This document shows, piece after piece, positions 8,168 through 17,877 of a stretch of 64,000 nucleotides of DNA. Each line of letters opens with the position of its first letter. Positions within the stretch are counted from its first letter, which is position 1. A program made the position numbers and the translations under genes. Below the pieces are notes generated by a model. It ran no database searches, was not told the origin of the DNA, and saw only the letters and a program-made list of their open reading frames with translations. The DNA is from Heterotrichella gracilis. Lineage: Eukaryota; Sar; Xanthophyceae; Tribonematales; Xanthonemataceae. The stretch covers positions 124,001 to 188,000 of the forward strand of contig JAULBX010011099.1 of NCBI GenBank assembly GCA_032358255.1. Reading direction: 5' to 3'.

Positions 8168-8244
8168 AACTAAAAAACAAAAAAATATGAAAAAACCGTG
8201 TTTGATTTTACTAAGATACTAAATGTGATTGATTTTTTTGGACT

Positions 8245-8883
8245 TTACATTAAGAAGGGATTGCTTCTTTTTTCTACTCCTATAGTGGTCATAGGCCCAT
8301 GGCCGCTATATACTTTGGTGTCTTCATCCATCACCAATAATTTTTCGCGAATGGATTGTAACAAGGTGTCATGATCTCCCATTGGCAAATCACTCCGACC
8401 AATACTGCCGCGAAATAACACATCGCCTGCTATGACTAATTTAGTGGCTTTGTTATGAAAAGTGATGCTGCCCGGAGAATGGCCCGGAGTATATAAACAG
8501 TCAAATTCGTAATTTCCTAAACTGATCTTATCGCCCTCTTTGATGAATTGAACAGGTGTAGGCGCCTGATCACAATGCACCCCATACATGGCTGCACTTT
8601 GTTGCATACGGTCCACAAAAAATAAATCTGCTTGGTGCACTTCCGGCAATAATCCGTATGTATCTAACACAAAACGGGCTCCCATAATGTGATCCACATG
8701 TGCATGCGTTAAAAGTAAGCGCGTAGGTTTTAAGTTTTTTTCAGAAATAAAGTGTTTGAGTTCTTCGTTTTCTGAATGATTCGAATTGCCCGGGTCGATG
8801 ATAAAAGCTTCGTTGTTTTCATCATACACTATATAGGTGTTCTCTTGAAATGGATTAAAGGTGAAGGATTTTAAATGTAACAT
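8245..8883 (-). CDS. Metallo-beta-lactamase-fold hydrolase (glyoxalase II-like)
   Basis: 212 residues. The metal-binding motif THAHVDHIMG (His60, His62, Asp64, His65) is intact, followed by TPGHSPGS, the bridging Asp in AGDVLFRGSIGRSD and the last His in YSGHGPMTTIG. This matches the compact cytosolic hydroxyacylglutathione hydrolase-like group common in bacteria; the true substrate may be another thioester. It lies 12 bp downstream of the amidohydrolase gene on the same strand. Confidence 0.87.
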   Translation of the reverse strand: MLHLKSFTFNPFQENTYIVYDENNEAFIIDPGNSNHSENEELKHFISEKNLKPTRLLLTHAHVDHIMGARFVLDTYGLLPEVHQADLFFVDRMQQSAAMYGVHCDQAPTPVQFIKEGDKISLGNYEFDCLYTPGHSPGSITFHNKATKLVIAGDVLFRGSIGRSDLPMGDHDTLLQSIREKLLVMDEDTKVYSGHGPMTTIGVEKRSNPFLM

Positions 8884-8895
8884 GGTGCCGACTAA

Positions 8896-10050
8896 TTAAA
8901 CTATTTTTTTGATAAAGGTAAGACTGTTATTTGAAAATTGAACCTGATTTAATCCGCTATTTTTGCCGGCAATGAATTGACCAAATTCATTCTGCAAATT
9001 AAGCGCCTGAGCTGAATTGAAGGTCATAAACTGAAGGATATTTTTTAAGGAAAAGATGTTGGTAGCAGATAAAATTAAATTGGCTTCTGAAATAAGATCC
9101 AAGGTATGATTGCTGGCAAGACTATCTGTGCCGAGACAAATGGTACTGAGATGCGTTTGAAACAAAGAATAATCGGGATGTGCATTTTCGATATAGGCAT
9201 TGGCAGCCGGACAAAAACACCAATAAATACCTTTTCCTGAAACAGTTTCCAGATCTTCTTTTGAGCTGCAGGTATTATGGACCAAGATATTTTTTTGTGC
9301 AGTTAAGACTTCTGCGTAATACTTTAGGCTGGAGGTTTTGGGCGCTTTGTACCAGGAAAGGTCCAAATTTAAAAATTGAAACAAATCTGTAAAACCGTTT
9401 GGTTCTCCGAAAAAGAATTTATGTTCCTCCTTACTTTCCTGATTGTGGATGCTGAGAGGAAAATTATTTTTTTGATCGAATTCTGAGATCAAGGTAATTA
9501 ATTCCTTGGAGGTGCTATAAGGCGCATGCGGTGTGAGACTTCCTAGAATACCGTATTCTTTTAAACGTGAGTGAAGGTCCAAACCTTTTTCGAAAATGGC
9601 AGAAGCTGATTCTGGTTTTAATCCTATTAATTCAATAAAGGTATGATACATGAGTTTGCTGTCTGCCTTCACTTCAAAACTGGAAGGATCGTTGCTAATG
9701 TCTCCAACAGCCACAATACCCCGCTCCCACATGCTTTGATCCGCTTCCTGCATGTGCTCGGCAATTTCTTCTAGCCTCAGTTGAGATCGCAATGTGATGA
9801 CCTGTTTACCAAAAGCCGGCAGGCCGGTATGTTGAGGAATTTTTCCTTTTAAATGACTTAATTCTAGATGGCAATGACTGTTTACAAAACCGGGCGTGAG
9901 AATTCCTTCCAGTCTCTGAATATTTAATTTTTCAACCTGATCTTCCGAAATACTCTCGACAAGATTATTTCGGTCATCCAGCACCAATACTTGTCCCGGA
10001 TTTAAGAAAGTTTGGCCATTAAAGATCTGATCTGCTTGTAAAAAACGCAT
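8896..10050 (-). CDS. Amidohydrolase family protein (deaminase-like)
   Basis: 384 residues. It has the N-terminal metal site GFVNSHCHLELSH, a middle HNQESKEEH segment, VHNTCSS and the catalytic GTDSLASNHTLDLISE near the C terminus, as in the cytosine deaminase/ATZ-TRZ branch of amidohydrolases that includes aminodeoxyfutalosine deaminases. No menaquinone gene is nearby to support that role. It is the first gene of a short minus-strand unit with the MBL hydrolase and is divergent from rlmN. Confidence 0.8.
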   Translation of the reverse strand: MRFLQADQIFNGQTFLNPGQVLVLDDRNNLVESISEDQVEKLNIQRLEGILTPGFVNSHCHLELSHLKGKIPQHTGLPAFGKQVITLRSQLRLEEIAEHMQEADQSMWERGIVAVGDISNDPSSFEVKADSKLMYHTFIELIGLKPESASAIFEKGLDLHSRLKEYGILGSLTPHAPYSTSKELITLISEFDQKNNFPLSIHNQESKEEHKFFFGEPNGFTDLFQFLNLDLSWYKAPKTSSLKYYAEVLTAQKNILVHNTCSSKEDLETVSGKGIYWCFCPAANAYIENAHPDYSLFQTHLSTICLGTDSLASNHTLDLISEANLILSATNIFSLKNILQFMTFNSAQALNLQNEFGQFIAGKNSGLNQVQFSNNSLTFIKKIV

Positions 10051-10087
10051 GGCCGAAGTTAAGGAAATATATGTTTGGGTTGCGGAC

Positions 10088-10131
10088 AGACCTTACAGGT
10101 CTATCCTAATTTTCATAGACCTGTAAGGTCT
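10088..10131. repeat. Perfect 17-bp inverted repeat between divergent genes
   Basis: AGACCTTACAGGTCTAT at 10088-10104 is exactly complementary to 10115-10131 across a 10-base AT-rich loop; each arm also contains the near-palindrome AGACCTTACAGGTCT. Since it lies between divergent start regions it is unlikely to be a terminator, and it looks like a repetitive palindrome or a regulator site. Confidence 0.6.
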
Positions 10132-10149
10132 AGCCCACGATCAATCATA

Positions 10150-10181
10150 TTGCTCAAATCCCTTATTATTTGGTATCTTTA
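10150..10181 (+). promoter_or_regulatory. Candidate Bacteroidota promoter for rlmN
   Basis: TTG at 10150-10152, 21 bases, then TATCTTTA at 10174-10181 (consensus TAnnTTTG). The predicted start of transcription falls a few bases before the rlmN ATG at 10193, which gives a very short leader. Confidence 0.45.
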
Positions 10182-10192
10182 CCCTCCCTAAG

Positions 10193-11251
10193 ATGGCAAA
10201 AAAAGACATACGCGCTTTGAGTCTTGAACAATTGACCCTTCTCTTTAAAGAGATTGGTGAGCCTGCCTTTCGTGCCAAACAAGTGTATGACTGGTTTTGG
10301 GCCAAAGGGGTGGTGAAATTCGAAGACATGAGTAATCTCTCAAAAAAATTAAGAGAGTATTTAGAAGAAAATTTTGTGATCAATGCAGTACAAATTCACG
10401 AGCTGCAGGTGAGTTCTGACAGGACCATTAAATGTGCCATGCGTTTGCATGATAATTATGTGGTAGAAAGTGTTCTCATTCCGCATCAGGAACGTATGAC
10501 CGCTTGCATCTCCTCGCAAGTAGGCTGTAGTTTAACCTGCAAATTTTGTGCGACCGGAAAATTAAAACGCATGCGGAACCTCAACGCCGATGAAATTGTA
10601 GATCAGGTGGTTTTGGTAAAAAATACGGCCAAAGACCGATACGATGCACCTCTCACCAATATTGTATACATGGGCATGGGCGAACCATTGCTGAATTATG
10701 CCGAGGTATTAAAATCCGTTGAAAAAATTACCAGTCCAACCGGATTAGGCATGTCGCCAAAACGCATTACAGTTTCAACCGCCGGTGTGGCAAAAATGAT
10801 CATGAAACTGGGCGATGACAAAGTGAAATTTAATTTGGCTTTATCTCTTCACGCGGCAAATGATGAGAAACGCAATAAATTAATGCCCATTAACGAAACC
10901 AATACCCTCGATAATTTAGCAGAAGCCTTATTGTATTTTACAGAAAAAACAGGAACTCGTCCCACTTTTGAATACATTGTGTTTAAAGACTTTAATGATT
11001 CTATTGAAGATGCGCAGGAACTGGTAGATTATTGTAAACGGGTAAAAAGTAAGGTAAATATTATTGAATACAATGCCATTGATGGCGGCGAGTTTCAGCA
11101 AACCAGCAAAACGCGTTTATTAGCCTTTACACAGCATTTAGAGAAAAACGGCATTATTTGTAATGTACGCCACAGTCGTGGGAAGGATATTGACGCTGCC
11201 TGTGGGCAATTAGCCAATAAAAATAAACTCATTTCCCCCGAACTGAAATAA
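10193..11251 (+). CDS. rlmN: 23S rRNA A2503 / tRNA A37 C2-methyltransferase RlmN
   Basis: Radical-SAM enzyme that methylates C2 of A2503 in 23S rRNA and A37 in some tRNAs. 352 residues. The cluster-binding cysteines are Cys112, Cys116 and Cys119 (CSLTCKFC), followed by the GMGEPLLNY motif and SLHAAND. The conserved C-terminal Cys is in the CNVRHSRGKDIDAACGQL region. A GTG start for the prenyl synthase lies 19 bp downstream, so the two are likely co-transcribed. Confidence 0.95.
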   Translation: MAKKDIRALSLEQLTLLFKEIGEPAFRAKQVYDWFWAKGVVKFEDMSNLSKKLREYLEENFVINAVQIHELQVSSDRTIKCAMRLHDNYVVESVLIPHQERMTACISSQVGCSLTCKFCATGKLKRMRNLNADEIVDQVVLVKNTAKDRYDAPLTNIVYMGMGEPLLNYAEVLKSVEKITSPTGLGMSPKRITVSTAGVAKMIMKLGDDKVKFNLALSLHAANDEKRNKLMPINETNTLDNLAEALLYFTEKTGTRPTFEYIVFKDFNDSIEDAQELVDYCKRVKSKVNIIEYNAIDGGEFQQTSKTRLLAFTQHLEKNGIICNVRHSRGKDIDAACGQLANKNKLISPELK

Positions 11252-11269
11252 AGGTTAAATTAGCTACCT

Positions 11270-12247
11270 GTGTCCAAAACAGTTGATGAAATAAAAAAAC
11301 CGGTGGCTGATCACATGGAGATCTTTGAAGAAAAGTTCAAAGATGCCATGAAGAGTTCTGTGCCACTTTTGGATAAGATCACTACTTACATTGTTAAGCG
11401 AAAAGGAAAACAGATCCGTCCCATGTTTGTGTTTTTATCGGCGCAATTGAATGGAGAGATCAACGATAGCACCCATCGTGCGGCAGCTTTGATTGAGTTA
11501 TTGCACACCGCAACTCTGGTACATGATGATGTAGTAGATGACAGCAATGAACGCAGAGGTTTTTTTAGTGTAAATGCTTTATGGAAAAATAAAATCGCGG
11601 TCTTGATCGGTGATTTTTTATTATCGAAAGGACTATTATTATCCTTAGATAATAATGATTTTCATTTATTAAAAATAGTGAGCACGGCTGTAAGAGAGAT
11701 GAGTGAGGGGGAATTGTTACAGATTGAAAAAGCCCGCAGGCTGGATATTTCGGAAGAAATTTATTTCGACATCATTACCAAAAAAACAGCCACTTTAATT
11801 GCGGCCTGTTGCGCAGCGGGAACCGCTTCGGTTACAGCCGATGAGCAACGTATTAATTTGGCCCGCGATTTTGGCACCATGACAGGAATTGCGTTTCAAA
11901 TCAAAGATGATCTGTTTGATTTTGGGCATGATGAACAAATTGGAAAACCTACGGGTATTGATATTAAAGAGAAGAAGATGACCCTGCCTTTGATCTACGC
12001 TTTAAATAATTCTACCTGGAATGAAAAACGCAAGATCATTAACATCATTAAAAATCACAATGAAGAAAGTGAAGAGGTGAAAAAGGTGATTGATTTTGTG
12101 ATTGCCAAAGGTGGCATTACTTATGCCAATAAGGTGATGCATTCTTACAGAGAAAAAGCCATAGATCTTCTAAAACAATTTCCCGAAAACGAGTCCAGAC
12201 ATAGTTTAGAACGCTTATTAAATTACGCCATTGAAAGAAAAAAATAG
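11270..12247 (+). CDS. Polyprenyl (trans-isoprenyl) diphosphate synthase
   Basis: 325 residues, GTG start. It carries the first Asp-rich motif HDDVVDDSNERRG, the GKQIRP substrate loop and the second motif KDDLFDF, with the GKPTGIDIKEKKMTLPLIYAL block. It condenses IPP onto an allylic diphosphate; the length and residues fit a long-chain (quinone side chain) enzyme, but chain length cannot be set from sequence alone. It follows rlmN closely and is followed after 4 bp by a lipoprotein gene. Confidence 0.9.
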   Translation: MSKTVDEIKKPVADHMEIFEEKFKDAMKSSVPLLDKITTYIVKRKGKQIRPMFVFLSAQLNGEINDSTHRAAALIELLHTATLVHDDVVDDSNERRGFFSVNALWKNKIAVLIGDFLLSKGLLLSLDNNDFHLLKIVSTAVREMSEGELLQIEKARRLDISEEIYFDIITKKTATLIAACCAAGTASVTADEQRINLARDFGTMTGIAFQIKDDLFDFGHDEQIGKPTGIDIKEKKMTLPLIYALNNSTWNEKRKIINIIKNHNEESEEVKKVIDFVIAKGGITYANKVMHSYREKAIDLLKQFPENESRHSLERLLNYAIERKK

Positions 12248-12251
12248 TCCT

Positions 12252-12761
12252 ATGAAAAAAATTCTTTTCCTAATTACTGTCTTTAGTTTATTTATACTCA
12301 GCAATTGTACTCAATCAACAGAAAGAGAATTAAGCGTGGAAGAACAACGCGCCAATGACTCCCTTTCTAAAATTGAACAAAAAATAAAAGTGGATTCTTT
12401 AAAAAAGGCCAATCCCTTATTGATCATGCCGCCCGACAGCACCTATACCGGAGACTATACCGATAAATACCCCAATGGGCTTATTAAATTCAAAGGATTT
12501 TTTCGTTTCGGAAAAAGACATGGCATGTGGTTGTCGTTTTATCCTAGCGGTTTGCCCTGGAGTGAAATGCATTATGATAAAGGTTTAAGAGATGGCCCTA
12601 ACATGACATACTTTGAAAATGGTAAAATGAGGTATTCGGGTTTTTATAAAAAGGACCAAAAAGATAGTATTTGGACCTATTTCGATAGTATTGGCAATAC
12701 AGCAGAGAAGATCTTATTTAAAGATGATCGGATATTGAAAAAATTGCCTTTGAAGGAGTAA
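12252..12761 (+). CDS. MORN-repeat (YwqK-type) lipoprotein
   Basis: 169 residues from the ATG at 12252; a longer frame from 12231 would only add a tail inside the upstream gene. There is a signal sequence with lipobox-like LSNC (mature Cys at about residue 19), then MORN_2-type repeats of the pattern YPNGLIKFKG / FYPSGLPWSEMHYDKG / YFENGKMRYSGFY. Databases often name this family a YwqK antitoxin, but no toxin partner is adjacent; the toxin-antitoxin pair downstream is separate. Probably an envelope protein of unknown role. Confidence 0.72.
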   Translation: MKKILFLITVFSLFILSNCTQSTERELSVEEQRANDSLSKIEQKIKVDSLKKANPLLIMPPDSTYTGDYTDKYPNGLIKFKGFFRFGKRHGMWLSFYPSGLPWSEMHYDKGLRDGPNMTYFENGKMRYSGFYKKDQKDSIWTYFDSIGNTAEKILFKDDRILKKLPLKE

Positions 12762-12875
12762 AATTCCTGCTGTTTGGGTAAAATATGTAGACTTATAGGA
12801 TTGTAGCTTTCGAAGAAAGTTCACTTAAACTGAAAAATTAATTCTGTACCTTTATTTTATAAAAAATTAATAGAA

Positions 12876-13112
12876 ATGACGGTCGCACAAAAGAAGAACC
12901 TATTAGCGCAAAAACTTCTTCAAACAGAAAATAAAGACATTTTAAAAGCCGTTGAATTACTCTTTAACCAAGAAGAAGAAAACATCGAACTAAGCCCTTC
13001 GCAAAAGAAAGAACTAGATAAAAGACTATCGGAAGTTGAAAGTGGTAAGGCTAAATTTTATAGCCTGAGTGAAATGAAAAAAATAGTACGTAAAAATCTA
13101 AAGAGTAAATAA
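12876..13112 (+). CDS. Putative antitoxin of a type II toxin-antitoxin pair
   Basis: 78 residues, highly charged and helical, resembling short addiction-module antitoxins that pair with RelE/ParE toxins. The C-terminal segment (SEVESGKAKFYSLSEMKK) has the form typical of these partners. A TACCTTTA box about 25 bp upstream could be its promoter. The ATG of the toxin gene comes 1 bp after the stop, the usual coupled arrangement. Confidence 0.7.
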   Translation: MTVAQKKNLLAQKLLQTENKDILKAVELLFNQEEENIELSPSQKKELDKRLSEVESGKAKFYSLSEMKKIVRKNLKSK

Positions 13113-13113
13113 A

Positions 13114-13404
13114 ATGCTCCCGGTTATTTTCAAGGACGACGCGTTAAACGACATACAAAAAGCCTATGATTACCTGGAAGCACAAGAAAAAAATTTAGGA
13201 GAAAAGCTTCTTCAAAAAATAACAGAATATGTGGCAGTATTTGAAACAAATCCCTTTATTTTTAAAATTGGCTACAGGCAAGTAAGGCAAGCCAGGATAA
13301 AACCATTTCAATATCTTTTGCGATACAAAATATATAAAGATTATGTTGCTGTAATACAATTATTTCATTCCAAGCAGCATCCAAAGAGAAAATCGTACAA
13401 ATGA
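13114..13404 (+). CDS. RelE/ParE-superfamily toxin
   Basis: 96 residues with the family plan: an N-terminal strand, two helices (about 10-45, DALNDIQKAYDYLEAQEKNLG), then a beta sheet ending in the IYKDYVAVIQLFHSKQHP segment, with the basic C terminus common in this fold. The ParE branch (gyrase inhibitor) or the RelE branch (ribosome-dependent mRNA cleavage) cannot be told apart here. It is intact and directly follows the antitoxin gene. Confidence 0.75.
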   Translation: MLPVIFKDDALNDIQKAYDYLEAQEKNLGEKLLQKITEYVAVFETNPFIFKIGYRQVRQARIKPFQYLLRYKIYKDYVAVIQLFHSKQHPKRKSYK

Positions 13405-13482
13405 ATAAACAATTGGCATATGTTTTATTAGTTGGATCTGCATCATTCCCTTCAAACAAAGCAAGCCTTACTAAACTTCATT

Positions 13483-13516
13483 AAAAAACGCCACCCTTTT
13501 GAGATGACGTTTTAAA
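13483..13516. terminator. Bidirectional terminator between toxin gene and pntB
   Basis: AACGCCACC (13487-13495) pairs with GATGACGTT (13503-13511) with two G-U wobbles, flanked by A-run and T-run on the two sides, between converging genes. Confidence 0.7.
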
Positions 13517-13533
13517 TTTAATTTCCTGTTTTT

Positions 13534-14931
13534 TTACGCTTTTAAATGCGTTAGAATTTTTTCAACGCTTTCTTTCGCATCGCCGTATAACATGTCGGTG
13601 TTAGCTTTGTAAAACAAAGGATTTTCAACGCCAGCATATCCAACAGACATAGAGCGTTTCATCACAATTACTTTTTCGGCTTTCCAGGCTTCAATTACCG
13701 GCATGCCGTAAATAGGACTGGAAGGATCATCTTGAGCACCTGGATTCACCACATCATTAGCACCAATCACCATGACTACATCTGTGTCGGGAAGATCTTC
13801 GTTGATCTCATCCATTTCTAAAACAATATCGTAAGGCACATTGGCTTCTGCTAATAATACATTCATGTGTCCCGGTAAACGTCCTGCCACCGGATGAATA
13901 GCGAATCGTACTTTTTTCCCGGCTTTGCGCAAGGTTTGAACCATGTCGTAAATGGGATATTGTGCTTTAGCAACAGCCATACCATAACCAGGAACAATCA
14001 CAACCGATTTCGCTTCTTTTAAAAGATCAGCTACTTCTTCATGATTCATAGCCGTTACTTCGCCTTCCATGGCAGTAGCTGGTCCACCGGACGCTACTTC
14101 ACCAAAGCCACCGAGAATAACAGAGATAAAAGAACGATTCATCGCTTCACACATAATGATAGAAAGAATAGCGCCTGAACTTCCTACCAAAGCACCGGTC
14201 ACAATTAAAAGATCGTTTCCTAACATAAAACCAGCAGCTGAAGCTGCCCATCCGGAATAAGAATTGAGCATCGACACTACTACCGGCATATCTGCTCCGC
14301 CAATAGCCATCACTAACATCACACCAATAAAACTGGCAAAGGCGGTCATCAAATATAAATACATCATGCCGTCAGTTCCCTCAGCAGATGTAAACAACAC
14401 ACCTAAAACAACAGAAGCCAATACTAATAATATATTTACTAAATGTCTGCCCGGATACAATAATGGTTTACTTCTAATTTTGCCCTGCAATTTTCCCCAG
14501 GCAACAATAGATCCGGTGAACGTGATCGCACCAATAAATACTCCGATAAAAACTTCTACTAAGTGAATGGTATGTTCGGTAGAAGGTAAAGCATGTGTTT
14601 TAGGATCGAGGTAAGAACCAAAGCCCACTAAAACAGCGGCTAATCCAACAAAACTATGTAAGATGGCTACCAACTGAGGCATAGAGGTCATTTCAACCTT
14701 ACGGGCCAATAACACACCAATAAGAGAAGCAATAGCCACTGCAGTGATGATATAAATATGTCCGTTAACTCCCTGACCAAGAACAGTGGCGAGCACGGCG
14801 ATGATCATTCCAATGATTCCGTAAAACACACCACGTTTGGCGGACTCTTGAGAAGATAAACCTCCAAGGCTTAAAATAAATAATATACTTGCAAATAAGT
14901 AAGCGGCAATTTGAATTTCTTTAGCGATCAT
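13534..14931 (-). CDS. pntB: NAD(P) transhydrogenase subunit beta
   Basis: 465 residues. Proton-pumping transhydrogenase subunit with about eight or nine membrane helices (residues 1-270) and the NADP-binding domain III (about 290-465), seen in [34 protein letters not shown] and [23 protein letters not shown]. It reduces NADP with NADH at the cost of the proton gradient. It starts 4 bp after pntA ends, in the same operon. Confidence 0.96.
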   Translation of the reverse strand: MIAKEIQIAAYLFASILFILSLGGLSSQESAKRGVFYGIIGMIIAVLATVLGQGVNGHIYIITAVAIASLIGVLLARKVEMTSMPQLVAILHSFVGLAAVLVGFGSYLDPKTHALPSTEHTIHLVEVFIGVFIGAITFTGSIVAWGKLQGKIRSKPLLYPGRHLVNILLVLASVVLGVLFTSAEGTDGMMYLYLMTAFASFIGVMLVMAIGGADMPVVVSMLNSYSGWAASAAGFMLGNDLLIVTGALVGSSGAILSIIMCEAMNRSFISVILGGFGEVASGGPATAMEGEVTAMNHEEVADLLKEAKSVVIVPGYGMAVAKAQYPIYDMVQTLRKAGKKVRFAIHPVAGRLPGHMNVLLAEANVPYDIVLEMDEINEDLPDTDVVMVIGANDVVNPGAQDDPSSPIYGMPVIEAWKAEKVIVMKRSMSVGYAGVENPLFYKANTDMLYGDAKESVEKILTHLKA

Positions 14932-14935
14932 CTTT

Positions 14936-16474
14936 TTATTTTTTGAACATTTTTAACATGCGATGAGTAACAACAAATCCACCAACAATATTAATGCTGG
15001 CAACAAGTATAGCAATGAATGCTAAAATGGTCATAGGACTTGAAATATCATTGGTGGTTTGCAATAAACCACCCACAATGATGATTCCACTGATGGCATT
15101 GGTAACTGCCATTAATGGGGTATGTAAAGAGTGAGAAACATTCCAGATCACTTGCCAGCCAATAAACACGGCCAAAACAAACACGGTGAAATGCTGCATA
15201 AAATCACTTGGCGCAAACTGCCCGAGCATTAATAAGAACAAGCCGATCACACTTAGTTTAATAAACATGGAGCGTGTTTCTTTTTTGTTTAGGCGCTCTG
15301 CAACAACCTTAGGATCTTCCGCCTCAACAGTAGCGGCCACTTTTGGTTTAGCTGGACTTACCGGAAGTGGAGCCGGTGGCCAATTAATTTTACCATTATG
15401 AGTTACCATTGCTCTTGATACAACGGCATCTTCCATATCTATTTTAAATTTTTCGGCTTTACCCATATCATCTAATAAATGACAAAGGTTATTTCCATAA
15501 AGTTGTGAAGCTTGACTCGGCAACTGGCTTAATTTGCCAATAATGGTGACGCCGTTATCAGTCGTATACACCTCTCCGTTCTTCGTCAACACACAGTTCC
15601 CGCCAGTAGATGCAGCCAGGTCGATGATCACTGAACCCGGTTTCATGACCGCTACATGATCTGCTAAAATTAATTTAGGTGCTTCTCTTCCCGGTATTTG
15701 TGCTGTTGTAATGATAATATCCACTTCGGCAGCCTGCGCTTTGAACAAGGCCATTTCAGCTTCAATAAACTCTTTACTCATTTCTTTTGAATAACCTGAA
15801 GAAGTAGCCCCATCTTCATTTATTTCTACGGTAAGAAATTGGGCGCCCATGGATTCAATTTGTTCGGCAACCTCTTTACGCGTGTCGAAGGCTCTTACGA
15901 TGGCTCCTAATGAATTGGCTGCTCCAATTGCGGCTAATCCGGCTACACCGGCACCAATCACTAATACTTTGGCAGGTTCTACTTTACCGGCAGCGGTTAT
16001 CTGTCCGTTTAAAAATCTTCCGAAATGGTATGATCCTTCAATAACGGCTCTATATCCGGCAATATTTGCCATGGAAGAAAGAACGTCCATTTTTTGTGCT
16101 CTTGAAATACGCGGAATGGCATCCATGGCAATGGCATTCACCTTTTTATCTGCCAGAGTTTTAAGTAAGGCTTGGTTTTGTGCAGGCCATAAATAACTCA
16201 ACAACACCAACCCCTCTTTCATCATGCCAACCTCCTCAACAGAAGGTTCCTTCACTTTGAGAACAATGTCTGATTGTCCGTAAATATCTTTAGCAGATCC
16301 AACTATCTTAGCACCTGCTTCTTCAAACTCTTTATCCGAAAAATTAGCCTTTTGCCCGGCGTTGTGCTGAATGTAGACTTCAAAACCCTGCTTTTGCAAA
16401 CGTTTTACCGTTTTAGGAGTGGCAGCAACTCTTAGTTCATTAGGAAAAATTTCCGCTGGAATTCCAACCTTCAT
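14936..16474 (-). CDS. pntA: NAD(P) transhydrogenase subunit alpha
   Basis: 512 residues, unsplit as in enterobacteria: an alanine-dehydrogenase-like NAD-binding domain I (about 1-370, with [22 protein letters not shown] around 170), a linker and four C-terminal membrane helices (about 400-510). It transfers hydride from NADH to the beta subunit. It is the first gene of a two-gene operon. Confidence 0.96.
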   Translation of the reverse strand: MKVGIPAEIFPNELRVAATPKTVKRLQKQGFEVYIQHNAGQKANFSDKEFEEAGAKIVGSAKDIYGQSDIVLKVKEPSVEEVGMMKEGLVLLSYLWPAQNQALLKTLADKKVNAIAMDAIPRISRAQKMDVLSSMANIAGYRAVIEGSYHFGRFLNGQITAAGKVEPAKVLVIGAGVAGLAAIGAANSLGAIVRAFDTRKEVAEQIESMGAQFLTVEINEDGATSSGYSKEMSKEFIEAEMALFKAQAAEVDIIITTAQIPGREAPKLILADHVAVMKPGSVIIDLAASTGGNCVLTKNGEVYTTDNGVTIIGKLSQLPSQASQLYGNNLCHLLDDMGKAEKFKIDMEDAVVSRAMVTHNGKINWPPAPLPVSPAKPKVAATVEAEDPKVVAERLNKKETRSMFIKLSVIGLFLLMLGQFAPSDFMQHFTVFVLAVFIGWQVIWNVSHSLHTPLMAVTNAISGIIIVGGLLQTTNDISSPMTILAFIAILVASINIVGGFVVTHRMLKMFKK

Positions 16475-16626
16475 ATGTAGATGTAATTATATTTTTTGCT
16501 ATCAAAAAGGGTATTTCGTTCATTTTAAAAGAATTAATTCCCCTATCCTTCCCACCTGTTTAATTTCGCGCGTCAAATAACGCAATTTTATTGGGAAAAT
16601 AAAATGACATCTTTAGATTATTTAGT

Positions 16627-17301
16627 TTATTTAAGAAGGTCCGGACGCCTAGTTTTGGTGCGTTCTACACTCTGCTCATGCCTCCATTTATCAATATTGG
16701 CGGTATGTCCGCTAAGCAGAATGTCTGGAATCTTCCAGCCATTGTAGTCTGCAGGGCGAGTATATACCGGAGGAGCCAATAAATTATCCTGAAATGAGTC
16801 ACTCAAGGCGGAAGTTTCGTCATTTAACACTCCGGGAAGCAAACGAATAATGGAATCGCTTAAAATAGCCGCCGGCAGTTCTCCTCCGCTTAAAACATAA
16901 TCACCTATGCTGATTTCACGGGTAATGAGGTGCTGGCGCACGCGTTCATCCACCCCTTTATAATGACCACAGAGAATTATGATGTTTTTTAACAAAGATA
17001 ATTGATTGCAGAGATTCTGTTTTAACAATTCCCCATCGGGAGACATATAGATCACCTCGTCGTAACTGCGTTTTGATTTTAGATCATTGATACAGGCGGC
17101 AATAGGTTCCACCATCATAACCATTCCAGCACCGCCTCCAAAGGCATAATCATCCACCTGTTTTTGTTTTCCGGAGGCATAATCCCTTAAATTAATAAGA
17201 TTTACTTCTACCAACTTGTTGGCAATGGCTCTTTTAAGGATTGAATGGGCAAAGGCGCTCGTCATCAAATCGGGCACCACACTAATGATATCAATTCGCA
17301 T
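16627..17301 (-). CDS. trmD: tRNA (guanine37-N1)-methyltransferase
   Basis: 224 residues. It methylates G37 next to the anticodon, preventing frameshifts. The knotted SPOUT motifs are present: [19 protein letters not shown] and [14 protein letters not shown], and the conserved [10 protein letters not shown] of the C-terminal half. It is monocistronic here; the usual rpsP-rimM-rplS neighbours are absent. The 150 bp between it and pntA hold no gene I can support. Confidence 0.95.
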   Translation of the reverse strand: MRIDIISVVPDLMTSAFAHSILKRAIANKLVEVNLINLRDYASGKQKQVDDYAFGGGAGMVMMVEPIAACINDLKSKRSYDEVIYMSPDGELLKQNLCNQLSLLKNIIILCGHYKGVDERVRQHLITREISIGDYVLSGGELPAAILSDSIIRLLPGVLNDETSALSDSFQDNLLAPPVYTRPADYNGWKIPDILLSGHTANIDKWRHEQSVERTKTRRPDLLK

Positions 17302-17396
17302 GGGTCAAAGATAAAAGAATGCCGTCAATTAACACTTAACCATTTGGTAATATTGGCTTAAGACACAGAAAAAGCAATTGGCCTAATTTTGATGCG

Positions 17397-17717
17397 ATGA
17401 AAAAAGTACTTTTCGCCCTTTTATTGATTGTTTATAGTGCGGTAAGTTTTGCCGGCAACGAAGGTTCTGAAAAAAACACGAGCAAAACCATTGTTGGCAA
17501 AGTAACTGATGCTTCAGGCGAATCCATTCCTGGCGCTAAGATCATGATTGCTCAAACCGGAGAAACAGTTTATGCTGATTTAGATGGTAATTTTAAACTG
17601 ACCCTAAAAACAGATACAGACTACTCCATTTCCATTAATACAATTGGATATGAAGTTTTAGAAATGCAATCTTCTAAATTGACTTCCTTTTCTGATTTTT
17701 CCCTTAAATCCCTTTAA
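17397..17717 (+). CDS. Exported carboxypeptidase-regulatory-like domain protein
   Basis: 106 residues: signal peptide (1-19, SFAG), then a single beta-sandwich of the CarboxypepD_reg type (IVGKVTDASGESIPGAKIMI...YADLDGNFKLTL...ISINTIGYE). Such domains form the N terminus of TonB-dependent receptors, but here the domain stands alone, with no barrel following. A TAATTTTG box directly upstream could be its promoter. Role unknown. Confidence 0.78.
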   Translation: MKKVLFALLLIVYSAVSFAGNEGSEKNTSKTIVGKVTDASGESIPGAKIMIAQTGETVYADLDGNFKLTLKTDTDYSISINTIGYEVLEMQSSKLTSFSDFSLKSL

Positions 17718-17803
17718 ATATCTCCCAAACCTATACTATTAGAGGTTTTTAACTTATTTTTTGTCCTTAAAAGTAAAGTTTAGGTTATCTTTTGATTACG
17801 GCA

Positions 17804-17834
17804 TTGTTTCTAAAACATTATCTTAATAACTTTG
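17804..17834 (+). promoter_or_regulatory. Bacteroidota-type promoter
   Basis: TTG at 17804-17806, 20 bases, then TAACTTTG at 17827-17834, a full match to TAnnTTTG, 43 bp before the ATG of the next gene. Confidence 0.6.
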
Positions 17835-17877
17835 ATTAAAGAAATTGGTCGTTTGGTCAATTGTAAAAATCAAGCTT

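Noticed and set aside
12252-12761. MORN protein as antitoxin by database-style name (YwqK)
   Set aside because: The label is a family name; no toxin gene is next to it, and the lipoprotein signal argues for an envelope role. The true pair begins at 12876.
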